DNA of 16,637 nt from UMGS172 sp045637775 (GCA_045637775.1 JAZUAC010000025.1:1-16637), one strand, 5' to 3'. Counted from the stretch's first letter, positions 1-7,908 are shown. Translations and numbers: made by a program. The notes: a model not told the origin generated them from the sequence alone.

Positions 1-224
1 AATCTTTTCAAAAGCTTGTTCGCTTTATTCTCAGAATTACACTTGCGTGTTATTCCTTAATTACTTTGAGTTTTTCTCAAAAAAATTTTAGGGTCCTAAA
101 ATAGTTATCGTTGTTTAATTTTCAAGGTCCGCTTTTGCGCTTTTCTCAAGGCTCAAGCAGTCTTTTCAGACCGCCCTCCCGTGAGGCGCTCGATTATATT
201 ACCACAACCATTTCCATTTGTCAA
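1..224 (-). promoter_or_regulatory. Probable rRNA operon promoter and leader, reading off the left edge
   Basis: On the minus strand there is a consensus -35 TTGACA (219-224), a 17-nt spacer and -10 TAATAT (196-201), preceded by an A/T-rich stretch (about 225-260) resembling an UP element. The predicted transcript starts near 189 and leaves the window at 1. The transcribed part contains the element CTTGAAAATTAAACAA (about 111-127, minus sense), very like the conserved element in Firmicute rRNA leaders and 16S-23S spacers. Several short hairpins follow, such as TTTGAG/CTCAAA and ACAC-GCAA-GTGT. I infer that a 16S rRNA gene begins shortly beyond the left edge. No mature rRNA sequence is visible, so a tRNA or another stable RNA operon remains possible. 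Confidence 0.6.
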
Positions 225-261
225 CACTTTTTTTCAGAAAATTTAGAAAATTTTTCAATTT

Positions 262-291
262 TTGTCGACAGCCTGTTTTTAAGGTTAAAAT
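262..291 (+). promoter_or_regulatory. Weak candidate promoter for the SleB-like gene
   Basis: TTGTCG (262-267), an 18-nt spacer and TAAAAT (286-291) lie about 75 nt upstream of the hydrolase start. The -35 is poor. I looked for a sporulation sigma-G type pair and found only an isolated GAATA without a matching -10, so the regulation of this gene is not settled. Confidence 0.3.
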
Positions 292-364
292 GCATGAGAA
301 TAATACCAAAAATACTGCAAAAAATGTTACTAAACACAACTCTTCTAATATATAGGTGATTCAA

Positions 365-1033
365 ATGAAAGTTTTTCTTAAATCAGTTTCGGTCACAATG
401 TGCGCAGTAATGATTTTTTTGTCTGCGGTGATTACCGCAAACGGTTACTCAACCATGGGGTCACGCGGTAACGAAGTACGCAACATTCAACAAAGATTGC
501 GCGACTGGGGTTACTATAACGGAGCTGTTGACGGAATATACGGCACCAAAACCCGTTCTGCGGTTATCAAATTCCAGAAAAAGCACAATATCACCGCCGA
601 TGGAGTATGCGGACCCAAAACGCTTGAGTTGATTGGTTTGCCGACAGGAAAAGACACATCGGCAAATAGCGGTGGTTATTCTTCCTCGGATTATCAGCTT
701 TTGGCACGCTTGATTTCTGCCGAGGCTCGCGGCGAAACTTATATAGGTCAGGTTGCAGTCGGTGCGGTTGTGCTGAACCGAGTTGAGCACCCTTCCTTCC
801 CTAATTCGATATCGGGAGTTATTTACCAAAAGAACGCCTTTACCTGTATTAACGACGGACAGTTCAACAAACCTGTTGCCGACAGTGCTTATTCTGCAGC
901 AAGAGACGCCTTGAACGGAATGGACCCAAGCGGCGGTGCGATATATTATTTTAATCCTTCGACCGCAACAAGCAAATGGATATGGAGCCGACCGCTTATC
1001 AAAACTATTGGCAAGCACCGATTTTGCTCATAA
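365..1033 (+). CDS. Secreted SleB-like cell wall hydrolase with peptidoglycan-binding domain
   Basis: This 222-residue protein has a signal peptide or N-terminal membrane segment (about 1-28). A PG_binding_1 domain (about 30-90) has the typical pattern with GS-RGNEV, LQ-like IQQRLRDWGYY, VDGIYG and AVIKFQ. A C-terminal hydrolase_2/SleB domain (about 110-222) follows. The SAEARGE motif holds the presumed catalytic Glu (about E120), followed by GQVAVGAVVLNRV. The family comprises lytic transglycosylases that degrade spore cortex or cell-wall peptidoglycan outside the membrane. I chose ATG 365 because AGGTG (354-358) sits 6 nt upstream; an in-frame GTG at 356 overlaps that site. No ypeB-like partner follows: a hairpin terminator comes at once. 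A role in spore germination (SleB) or in vegetative wall turnover (CwlJ/SleB-like) cannot be separated here. Confidence 0.88.
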   Translation: MKVFLKSVSVTMCAVMIFLSAVITANGYSTMGSRGNEVRNIQQRLRDWGYYNGAVDGIYGTKTRSAVIKFQKKHNITADGVCGPKTLELIGLPTGKDTSANSGGYSSSDYQLLARLISAEARGETYIGQVAVGAVVLNRVEHPSFPNSISGVIYQKNAFTCINDGQFNKPVADSAYSAARDALNGMDPSGGAIYYFNPSTATSKWIWSRPLIKTIGKHRFCS

Positions 1034-1070
1034 TAATACCGCCTACGGTTTATGTCGTAGGCGGTATTAT
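1033..1070. terminator. Perfect 15-bp hairpin between convergent genes
   Basis: Arms 1033-1047 and 1056-1070 are perfectly complementary around an 8-nt loop. It starts at the SleB-like stop codon and precedes the end of the convergent lipoprotein gene (1094). T-tracts are poor on both sides, so it is either a bidirectional terminator of modest strength or a 3'-end stabilising hairpin. Confidence 0.65.
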
Positions 1071-1093
1071 GTTGTATCGATCACTATGTAAGT

Positions 1094-2902
1094 TTACTGA
1101 ATATTCATCTCACTCTTACCGTCGTTAAGCTGGTAGATGTGAACGTAGTCGATATCGAAGTTATTAGTCTCGGTCCAAGCTTCGGCATCGTCAGCCATGG
1201 GTTTACCTGCACCGGTTGCGAAACAGACGGCCTCGCTCAAAATGAGATGGATAGGCTGTGAAAGAGTGTCGGCATATACAGGGTCGGTATCCATGGGCAG
1301 TTCAAAATAGATCTTACCATCAGCGGTAAATGCAATCTTATCCTCGGTCCAAAGATAGCCGAAGGTGTGGAAGGCACTGTTGAAGTTGGTATTATCTGGG
1401 CAACGGTAGGTCTTGGCAGAGGAATACTTTTCATCCAATGACCAGTGTTCGGGGTAACCCAAAGGCTGCCATAGTTCTCTGAAAGCACTTGACGATGCGC
1501 TCTTTGCCCAACCATGAGCGTTAGGCGCACCGAGGTATGTACTGCCGAAGCACTCGATAACATTGATTTCGGTAAAATATGCCTTTTCTTCGGGCATATA
1601 GTCTCTTCCAGAGTTTGCCCAAAGCGAGGTCCAGAAACCGTCACCGTGAGGCAAAATACAACTTTCTTCAAGATATCCGTACTTGTAGGTCATGGTTGTA
1701 TCGGTCTTGAGCTTTGCACCGTAATAGTATTTATCGTCGAAGGTAGCACGGATGTGCAACTGTCCGTCGGAAACAAAGGTCACATCGGGTCGTGCAGTAC
1801 GCACTGAGATACGGTCGTTATGTGCTTTGGCATCATCCTCACCCTCGACCAAAACACGCCACTTGTTAGTATCGATTCCGTTAACGCCACCCTCTACACC
1901 ATCAAAATCGTCGGTCCATGTAGGGGTATAATACTTGGTTTTGTCATACGAAGCAACAGCTGTATTGTAGCTGCCTGTTGTGCTGTTGGCATCGGTAACT
2001 TTACCTGCAGACAACATCTTTGCGAACTCGGAAACAGCCATACCAATAGAGTAGGGACTACCGCCGTTGAGGTAAACCTTTTTGCCTGCAACCTTAATGG
2101 TATATGCATCATGGTCAGCGACCTTTTCTACTCCCTCTCTCGAGGTGTTACCGACAATAATCTCGTACTCGGCAGCAGCGATATTATCATCAACGATAGC
2201 AGGCTTATAGCCGGTAGACTTATACAAGGTTTCTTGCATTTCTTCCATCTGCAACTGTGTAATATAGGAAGTATTAAAATGAGGTCTTACAATCCTATAC
2301 TCTGCCAACGAATTTTCGTTGATAGCGGTTGCGGTAAAGTCACCCGAAGCGTTATTGGTATAAGCAATACCGCCTTTTATGGTTTCATTCTTAACAAAGT
2401 TATCAACAAAGTATTTAGCGGCAGTGTCAAGAGTTTCGGGATTGAAGGCGTAAATTACGATCTTTTTACCGATACTTGCTACAAGGAAATCGTCAAACTT
2501 ACCGCCGGTGGTTGCAAGAAGATACTCTCTTGCCTTTACACTTTCGGGACGATTGGTGTTGCCAACAAGAATCTCGTAAGCATTGCTGTCTGCTGCTTTG
2601 GAGTCGGTAGTATTTTCAAACGAAGCATTGAGCTTAGACTTGGTCTGCTTGTAAAGATAAGCCGATATCGATGTTGCAGTGTCGTCCGCACTTCCTCGGA
2701 TAATTGCATAGCGTGCTTTGTTGTTTTCAAGAAGATTGATATCATCCTTGGAGAACTCAACAGTTACTGTGCTAACAGAATTATTGCCTGTGCCGGAAGT
2801 GCTATCTGCTGTTTTGTCTTGCTCGGACGAATCACTGCCACAGCCAGCAAACAAGCAAAGGCTCATGGCAAGAACGAAAATAATTGCTAAAATTCTTTTC
2901 AT
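1094..2902 (-). CDS. Surface lipoprotein with GH16-like domain (paralogue A)
   Basis: This 602-residue lipoprotein has a signal peptide ending in a lipobox (LFAGC, C21) and a Ser/Thr-rich linker to about residue 45. Two copies of an alpha/beta-looking module follow, marked by YEILVGNTNRPE (109-120) with KKIVIYA, and YEIIVGNTSREG (246-257) with KKVYLNGG. A C-terminal GH16/concanavalin-fold domain (about 325-595) contains WTDDFDG, FWTSLWANS, FHTFGYLWTED and the terminal FDIDYVHIYQ. GH16 enzymes cleave beta-glucans or galactans, and some members only bind. The expected E-x-D-x-x-E motif reads E445-I-N447-V-I-E450: both Glu are kept but the central Asp is Asn, so reduced or altered activity is possible. 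AGAGGTG precedes ATG 2902. The gene has its own promoter and lies beside a full-length paralogue. The substrate cannot be told from sequence. Confidence 0.85.
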   Translation of the reverse strand: MKRILAIIFVLAMSLCLFAGCGSDSSEQDKTADSTSGTGNNSVSTVTVEFSKDDINLLENNKARYAIIRGSADDTATSISAYLYKQTKSKLNASFENTTDSKAADSNAYEILVGNTNRPESVKAREYLLATTGGKFDDFLVASIGKKIVIYAFNPETLDTAAKYFVDNFVKNETIKGGIAYTNNASGDFTATAINENSLAEYRIVRPHFNTSYITQLQMEEMQETLYKSTGYKPAIVDDNIAAAEYEIIVGNTSREGVEKVADHDAYTIKVAGKKVYLNGGSPYSIGMAVSEFAKMLSAGKVTDANSTTGSYNTAVASYDKTKYYTPTWTDDFDGVEGGVNGIDTNKWRVLVEGEDDAKAHNDRISVRTARPDVTFVSDGQLHIRATFDDKYYYGAKLKTDTTMTYKYGYLEESCILPHGDGFWTSLWANSGRDYMPEEKAYFTEINVIECFGSTYLGAPNAHGWAKSASSSAFRELWQPLGYPEHWSLDEKYSSAKTYRCPDNTNFNSAFHTFGYLWTEDKIAFTADGKIYFELPMDTDPVYADTLSQPIHLILSEAVCFATGAGKPMADDAEAWTETNNFDIDYVHIYQLNDGKSEMNIQ

Positions 2903-2936
2903 ATTACACCTCTAATAAAGTCATTATTGAAAATTC

Positions 2937-2965
2937 GTTATAGTATATAAACGCTTGTTTGTCAA
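2937..2965 (-). promoter_or_regulatory. Sigma-A type promoter of lipoprotein A
   Basis: TTGACA (2960-2965), a 17-nt spacer and TATAAC (2937-2942), with a predicted start near 2930. The leader to ATG 2902 is about 28 nt, with no obvious operator. Confidence 0.75.
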
Positions 2966-3013
2966 CAAAAAATGTTGAAGTTTAGAATGTTTTGTGCATT
3001 TTTGTGGATTCGT

Positions 3014-3054
3014 TTCAAAAAAACAACACCTCGACAGTTTCCTGCCGAGGTGTT
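3014..3054 (-). terminator. Intrinsic terminator of lipoprotein B
   Basis: Stem arms 3025-3037 and 3042-3054 have one mismatch and a 4-nt loop. On the minus strand they are followed by a run of seven T (about 3017-3023). It lies 7 nt after the stop codon at 3062, so paralogues A and B are separate transcription units. Confidence 0.82.
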
Positions 3055-3061
3055 TTGTATA

Positions 3062-4873
3062 TTAACTAAAGTAATTCAAGGCATGCTTGCCATTTTCCTT
3101 CTGATAGATGTGAACATAATCTATCTGGAAGTTGTTGGATTCCAACCATACGGGATCATCATCTGCAGGACAGCTTGCTTGCTGTTCAAAGCAGGTTGCC
3201 ATACTCAAAATGAGGTAGATAGGCTGATTGAAGGTTTCTTGCCAAAGTTCTTTTTCGTTGGGGTTAATAGAGAAATACAAATTACCGTCACAAGCGAAGG
3301 CACACAAATCTTCTTCCCAAATATAGGTAAAGGTATGCAATTCGTTGTTAAACTTACTGCCTTGACACTCATAACGCTTGTCACCGGAGAACGAACCGTC
3401 CAAAGACCAGTGTTCTGCAACGCCCTGAGGCGCCCAATACTCGCTATAATAAGTTTTACTTGCCGCATCGCCCTTCGACCAACCATGGAGGTTAGATGCC
3501 TCGGATGCCGAGTTGCCGAACATTTCAACAACGTTAACCTCGGTCATAAATGCCGCAGAGTTACCGGGGTCATAGGAGTTGGCCCAAAGTGAAATCCAGA
3601 AACCACCCTTATTACCACTATCGGGCAAGATGGCGCTCATTTCAAGAATACCATACCTAAAGGTCATTTTATTTTTGGTCAAAAGCTTAAAGCCATAGTA
3701 ATTACTTTCATCATACGCGGCACAGAAGTTCAACATTCCATCGTATACGCCCAAATGTTCAGAACTCTGTGAACGCACCGACATACGTCCGTTATGACCC
3801 GGGGAAGCATCGGTACCCCATGCCCATTTTGTCAAGTCAATACCGGTCTCATGATCGCCGACAGCCTCATCAAAGTCATCGGTCCATGTAGGTCTAAAGT
3901 ATGTAGAAGTATCATAGCTTGCAACCGTTGCGCTGTAACTGCCGGTCACACTCATGGCATCAGTAACATCACCTGCCAACAAAAGCTTCTCAAATTCGGA
4001 AATAGCGAGTGCCTTGGCAGCAGGGCTTCCACCGTTGAGATAAACCTTCTTGCCTGCAATCTTGATAGAATACTCATCCTTGGATGCAGCGGAGGTTGCC
4101 CCCTCGCGGTTGGCATTACCGATGATGATTTCATAATCAGAAGCCTCGTTATGATCCTCAACGATATCAAGGCAATAACCTGCCTTTTCGGTCAAAACAG
4201 TGTTGGTAGCCTCCATCTGCTGCTGGGTAAGGTAAGACTCATTGTATCTCTGCTTTACAAAAACAAAGTTGCCGAGCTTTGCACCGTTAACGGTTGCATC
4301 GACAAAATCGCCCTCGGTAACAAACATCTTCTTGATACCGCCCTTGACACCCTCTGCCTTGATACAATTTTCAGCAAAATAAGTACAAGCAGCATCTAAA
4401 GCTTCCTTGCTCATTCCGTAAATTACAATCTTCTTACCAATAGTGCAAATTATATAATCGTTAACACGACCACCTGCATTGGCGATGAGATATTCTCTTG
4501 CCTGCTGTGTTTCAGGGCGATTGGTTCTGCCGACAAGAATTTCATAAGTATCGGTTCCATCCTCTAAATCGGATACATTTTTAAAATTGATACCAGCAGC
4601 TTTAAACTGCTTCATAAGCCAAACTGCCTTGTTGTTGGATTCAACATCACCCTCGGGACGTACAAAACGGTAAACCGAGTTGTCACCGTTTTTATAAACT
4701 ACATCTGCAAGGGAAAAAATTCCATCGCTGCCGCTGTTGCCTGCATTGTTTTCGGTAGAAGCAGTGCTGGTAGCTCCACCGGATTCCTTGTTTGCCTCTC
4801 CGTCACTGCCGCAACCGACAAAAAGACCAAGACACATTACCAAAACAAAAATTAGAGCTAATGTTCTTTTCAT
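3062..4873 (-). CDS. Surface lipoprotein with GH16-like domain (paralogue B)
   Basis: This 603-residue lipoprotein is collinear with its downstream neighbour. Its signal peptide is almost the same, with lipobox LFVGC (C21), followed by an acidic, Ser/Gly/Asn-rich linker. Two N-terminal modules are marked by YEILVGRTNRPE (110-121) and YEIIIGNANREG (247-258). The GH16-like domain spans about 328-595, with WTDDFDE, FWISLWANS, LHTFTYIWEED and FQIDYVHIYQ. The catalytic motif position reads E445-V-N447-V-V-E450, again with Asn for Asp. Extra Cys residues in the C-terminal domain (for example C502, C524, C528, C561, C568) are not matched one-for-one in paralogue A. The promoter and RBS (AAAGGAG before ATG 4873) are its own. 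Gene duplication followed by divergence is the likely origin, and extracellular glycan binding or hydrolysis is inferred. Confidence 0.85.
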   Translation of the reverse strand: MKRTLALIFVLVMCLGLFVGCGSDGEANKESGGATSTASTENNAGNSGSDGIFSLADVVYKNGDNSVYRFVRPEGDVESNNKAVWLMKQFKAAGINFKNVSDLEDGTDTYEILVGRTNRPETQQAREYLIANAGGRVNDYIICTIGKKIVIYGMSKEALDAACTYFAENCIKAEGVKGGIKKMFVTEGDFVDATVNGAKLGNFVFVKQRYNESYLTQQQMEATNTVLTEKAGYCLDIVEDHNEASDYEIIIGNANREGATSAASKDEYSIKIAGKKVYLNGGSPAAKALAISEFEKLLLAGDVTDAMSVTGSYSATVASYDTSTYFRPTWTDDFDEAVGDHETGIDLTKWAWGTDASPGHNGRMSVRSQSSEHLGVYDGMLNFCAAYDESNYYGFKLLTKNKMTFRYGILEMSAILPDSGNKGGFWISLWANSYDPGNSAAFMTEVNVVEMFGNSASEASNLHGWSKGDAASKTYYSEYWAPQGVAEHWSLDGSFSGDKRYECQGSKFNNELHTFTYIWEEDLCAFACDGNLYFSINPNEKELWQETFNQPIYLILSMATCFEQQASCPADDDPVWLESNNFQIDYVHIYQKENGKHALNYFS

Positions 4874-4912
4874 GATAATACTCCTTTTACTTTATTAAGT
4901 AATTATATGTTC

Positions 4913-4941
4913 ATTAAAACAAATTCCGATCAAAAAGTCAA
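4913..4941 (-). promoter_or_regulatory. Promoter of lipoprotein B
   Basis: TTGACT (4936-4941), a 17-nt spacer and TTTAAT (4913-4918). It leaves a leader of about 32 nt before ATG 4873. Confidence 0.6.
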
Positions 4942-5019
4942 CCATAACTATAGATAATTTACCTAAATTACCAAAAATTTTACTTTTTTACAGACTCTCG
5001 GCAATTTATAAACTTGCTA

Positions 5020-5048
5020 TTGAAAATCAACATGAAAAGGTGTATTAT
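5020..5048 (+). promoter_or_regulatory. Promoter of the AEC permease / ApgM-like pair
   Basis: TTGAAA (5020-5025), a 17-nt spacer and TATTAT (5043-5048) lie in an A/T-rich stretch about 40 nt upstream of ATG 5090, divergent from lipoprotein B. Confidence 0.6.
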
Positions 5049-5089
5049 ATAATAATATAATAGATACATTATATTCAGGTGGCGACGGT

Positions 5090-6085
5090 ATGTACGGATT
5101 AGATGTGCTTGTGCAAAAGGTTCTGTTACTGACAGTAATGATAGCCTTGGGCGCAATATTAAGATTTACAAATAAGGCAGACGGAAAGCTTGCCAAAGGC
5201 TTTTCGGATGTAGTGGTTTATCTCACCCAGCCTGCTATGATAATTTACAGCTTTTTAGATGCGCCGTTTAACAAGCGCATTATCATAACCTCGATTTGCG
5301 TTCTTGTGATTTCAATGTTACTGCACGCAGGATACTTTTATGTTTCCAAGCTGTTTTATAAAAACACCCCTGAAAAGCAACAGATCATTTTAAGATATTC
5401 AACCATCTTCACCAATGCAGGCTTTATGGGCATCCCCTTGATTTCCGAACTGATAAGCCCCGAGGCTGCCATTTACGCCACCTTCTGTGTGGTATCTTTT
5501 AATGTTTACAACTGGTCACTCGGTTGCTATATGTATTCACATGACCGTTCCTATATCTCGGCAAAAAAGATGTTTTTAAACCCTGCAACCATCCCCACCT
5601 ACATAGGTCTTGTTTTCTATATTATTGCAGGCTTGTGGACGGTGCCCGAAGCCTTAAAACCCGCCTTTGACGAGTTTATTGTACCCGTTATAAAGGATGA
5701 TGTTTTATTCTTGCTCAAGAGCACCGTAATCCCCATGTCTATGATGATGATAGGTATTCGTCTTGCCGAGAGTGATTTCAAAACCATGTTTAAGGATAAA
5801 TACCTGCCGTTATTGATTGTCGTAAGACTTATTGCAATACCCTTAGCGGTCATGGTGCTAATGAAAGGCGTGGCTTTGACAGGAATTATCCCCGAGCATA
5901 TTTTAACCCCTGCCGCAACGGTTGTAACCATCAGTTCATCAACACCGGTTGCCGCCATGGCCAACATCTTTGCCGAAAGGTTTGACGGCGATGCGGTTTA
6001 TGCCAGCAAAATAGTCTCGGTAACAACGCTTTTATCCCTTGCCACCATGCCTTTAATAGCCGCATTGTTGAGTAAGGTATTTTAA
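5090..6085 (+). CDS. AEC family transporter (auxin efflux carrier-like permease)
   Basis: This 331-residue membrane protein has about ten hydrophobic segments in two halves of five, as in the AEC (PF03547, BART superfamily) fold. Family-like signatures include FTNAGFMGIPL near residue 105, MFLNPATIPTYIG near 160, STVIPMSMMMIGIRLA near 210 and the C-terminal PAATVVTISSSTPVAAMANIFAE. Bacterial members export or import small carboxylates such as malate or malonate, or amino acids; the substrate here is unknown. AGGTGG (5077-5082) sits 7 nt before the ATG. The stop is only 28 nt from the next start with no terminator between, so the permease is probably co-transcribed with the ApgM-like enzyme. 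Its cargo may relate to that enzyme, but this is inference. Confidence 0.88.
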   Translation: MYGLDVLVQKVLLLTVMIALGAILRFTNKADGKLAKGFSDVVVYLTQPAMIIYSFLDAPFNKRIIITSICVLVISMLLHAGYFYVSKLFYKNTPEKQQIILRYSTIFTNAGFMGIPLISELISPEAAIYATFCVVSFNVYNWSLGCYMYSHDRSYISAKKMFLNPATIPTYIGLVFYIIAGLWTVPEALKPAFDEFIVPVIKDDVLFLLKSTVIPMSMMMIGIRLAESDFKTMFKDKYLPLLIVVRLIAIPLAVMVLMKGVALTGIIPEHILTPAATVVTISSSTPVAAMANIFAERFDGDAVYASKIVSVTTLLSLATMPLIAALLSKVF

Positions 6086-6113
6086 TAAAACCACTCTTGA
6101 AAGGAGAATGTAT

Positions 6114-7322
6114 ATGAAATATTTAGTATTACTTTGTGACGGTATGGCCGACTATAAATTTGAGGGTCTTCAAGGAAAAACCCCTATGATGTTGGCTAAA
6201 AAGCCTTATATGGACAACCTTGCAAAAACCGCAACGGTTGGTCTTGCCAAAACTGTTGCCGACAATTTGAAGCCCGGCAGTGATGTTGCCAATTTGAGCG
6301 TTATGGGTTATGACCCCGCCGAATGCTACACCGGTCGTTCACCGTTGGAGGCTGCCTCTATCGGAATTGACCTTCTTGACACCGATGTAACCCTTCGTTG
6401 CAACCTTGTAACCCTTTCCGATGAGGAAAACTATGAGGATAAAACCATGATCGACTACTCGGCAGGCGATATTTCTTCCGAGGATGCCGCCGAGATTATA
6501 AAAACCGTCGGGGAAGCTTTGGGCAACGATATTTACTCGTTCTTTGCAGGCGTAAGCTACCGCCATTGCCTTGTTGTGAAAAACGGAACCACCGACCTTG
6601 GTGATATGACCCCTCCGCACGATATCAGCGGACGTGTTGTAGGCGAATATTTAAGCAACCATGAGAACGCAAAACCGCTTATCGACCTCATGAAGAAAAG
6701 CGTTGCAATTCTTAAAGACCACCCCGTAAACCTTCGCCGCATTTCTGAAGGCAAGCGTCCCGCCAACTCTATCTGGCTTTGGGGCGAAGGCACCAAACCT
6801 CAAATGCAGTCATTTGAAGACAAATACGGCGTAAAAGCAGGCATTGTTTCGGCAGTTGACCTTATTAAGGGTATAGGTAAATTAGCCAAGTGCGACGTTG
6901 CCGAGGTTCAGGGTGCCACGGGATACATCGACACCAATTTCCAAGGCAAAGCCGAAGCCGCCGCCGACCTCTTTAAGCGCAACGACCTTGTTTATGTTCA
7001 TGTTGAGGCTCCCGATGAATGTGGTCACCGCGGTGAGGCCGAAAACAAAGTCAAGGCCATTGAGCTTATCGATGAGCATATTTTGAGCAAACTGATTGAC
7101 GAGCTTGAAAAGTATGGTGAATATCGCATACTTATTATGCCCGACCATCCCACTCCGCTTTGTACCATGACCCATGCCCGTGATGCTGTCCCCTTCCTTT
7201 TGTATGACAATAAGAAAGCAGTAGACGGTGTTGATTCCTTCACCGAGGACACAGCAACTGCTTCGGGTGTTTATTACGACCATGCCCCCGATCTTATGGG
7301 AATACTTTTAGAACGAAACTAA
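6114..7322 (+). CDS. apgM: Cofactor-independent phosphoglycerate mutase (ApgM type) / putative homoserine kinase
   Basis: This 402-residue enzyme belongs to the archaeal-type branch of the alkaline-phosphatase superfamily (COG3635). Metal-binding and nucleophile regions include LLCDGMADY at the N-terminus, the GSDVANLSVMGYDP block (S56 and neighbours), ECGHRGEAENK, IMPDHPTP and YYDHAPD. ApgM members interconvert 3- and 2-phosphoglycerate without 2,3-BPG. A bacterial subgroup of closely similar length and N-terminus has been proposed as a homoserine kinase (the TIGR02535 model). No threonine or glycolysis gene adjoins, so context does not decide. I chose ATG 6114 because AGGAG (6102-6106) is 7 nt upstream, whereas the ATG at 6108 would be only 1 nt away. 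The gene likely forms an operon with the upstream permease and is followed by a strong terminator. Confidence 0.85.
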   Translation: MKYLVLLCDGMADYKFEGLQGKTPMMLAKKPYMDNLAKTATVGLAKTVADNLKPGSDVANLSVMGYDPAECYTGRSPLEAASIGIDLLDTDVTLRCNLVTLSDEENYEDKTMIDYSAGDISSEDAAEIIKTVGEALGNDIYSFFAGVSYRHCLVVKNGTTDLGDMTPPHDISGRVVGEYLSNHENAKPLIDLMKKSVAILKDHPVNLRRISEGKRPANSIWLWGEGTKPQMQSFEDKYGVKAGIVSAVDLIKGIGKLAKCDVAEVQGATGYIDTNFQGKAEAAADLFKRNDLVYVHVEAPDECGHRGEAENKVKAIELIDEHILSKLIDELEKYGEYRILIMPDHPTPLCTMTHARDAVPFLLYDNKKAVDGVDSFTEDTATASGVYYDHAPDLMGILLERN

Positions 7323-7329
7323 TCAACAA

Positions 7330-7367
7330 AACAGGACTGACATTTTCGGTCAGTCCTGTTCTTTTTT
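7330..7367 (+). terminator. Intrinsic terminator of the permease-apgM operon
   Basis: A perfect 12-bp stem (7330-7341 with 7349-7360) and 7-nt loop is followed by CTTTTTT. It begins 8 nt after the apgM stop. Confidence 0.92.
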
Positions 7368-7395
7368 ACACAATAAAAACATATATAATATATAA

Positions 7396-7770
7396 TCAGT
7401 ACAACGGTGTAACATTTCTAACAACCGTCCATACAACAAGAAGTATCAGGAACGAAATATCAATCCAACTAGGGCGAATGTTAAAAAACACCTTTCCGCT
7501 TTTTAAATAATTTTTAGCACAAACAAAATAAACCCTGAATATGTAAGCTATCTCTAGCGGGAAAAACAAGTTATAATGAAGCATCGCACCAAAGTCCAGT
7601 CTCAAAAGTGCAAAGGCGGCACGCGTATTACCACAACCCGCACAGTTCAATCCTGTGATCAGATTAAACAAACAATATATCCTTAAACCCTTGGTAACCA
7701 AAAAGGCTATCACGCCAACAGCAACAACCGACAACAAGGTCACCGCAAGCAATTTTGCTTTTCGACTCAT
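7396..7770 (-). CDS. DUF2752 family small membrane protein
   Basis: This 124-residue protein has three predicted membrane segments (about 8-27, 68-85 and 103-121). It carries the DUF2752 signature: a Cys (C33), then LITGLNCAGCGNTRA (C43, C46), then a short L-D-F-A-L-YN-like stretch (LRLDFGAMLHYN). Most members have CPGCG; here the Pro is Ala. The function of the family is unknown. The reading frame extends further upstream, to 7920, but that part would overlap the promoter region and the neighbouring gene. I prefer ATG 7770, where AGGA lies 8 nt upstream, over the ATG at 7779, whose SD would abut the start. It is transcribed divergently from the DUF4234 gene. Confidence 0.75.
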   Translation of the reverse strand: MSRKAKLLAVTLLSVVAVGVIAFLVTKGLRIYCLFNLITGLNCAGCGNTRAAFALLRLDFGAMLHYNLFFPLEIAYIFRVYFVCAKNYLKSGKVFFNIRPSWIDISFLILLVVWTVVRNVTPLY

Positions 7771-7802
7771 AAAATTCATCCTAACACAACATCTTGTTGT
7801 AT

Positions 7803-7831
7803 AGTATAACAAAACTATCTGTAAAAAACAA
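7803..7831 (-). promoter_or_regulatory. Promoter of the DUF2752 gene
   Basis: TTGTTT (7826-7831), a 17-nt spacer and TATACT (7803-7808). It is back-to-back with the DUF4234 promoter, with about 20 bp between the two -35 boxes. Confidence 0.55.
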
Positions 7832-7851
7832 TAATTTTTTGTCATTTTGTG

Positions 7852-7880
7852 TTGACTTTTGCATTTTAATATGATAAAAT
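7852..7880 (+). promoter_or_regulatory. Promoter of the DUF4234 gene
   Basis: TTGACT (7852-7857), a 17-nt spacer and TAAAAT (7875-7880), only about 28 nt before the start codon. Confidence 0.78.
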
Positions 7881-7908
7881 AAAGAAAACCTTGAAAGGAG
7901 GCAAAAGC

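Noticed and set aside
280..350. Sporulation sigma-G promoter for the SleB-like gene
   Set aside because: Only a GAATA-like -35 is seen; no CATnnTA-type -10 lies at the required distance.
461..1018. 185-codon open frame on the minus strand inside the SleB-like gene
   Set aside because: Antisense shadow of a clear two-domain hydrolase; no family resemblance, no ribosome binding site.
1820..2890. 356-codon open frame on the plus strand opposite lipoprotein A
   Set aside because: Long, but antisense to a gene with a lipobox, recognisable domains, promoter and RBS; the product has no recognisable motif and is an effect of codon use on the other strand.
3794..4399. 201-codon open frame opposite lipoprotein B
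   Set aside because: Same antisense effect in the paralogous gene; no promoter or Shine-Dalgarno.
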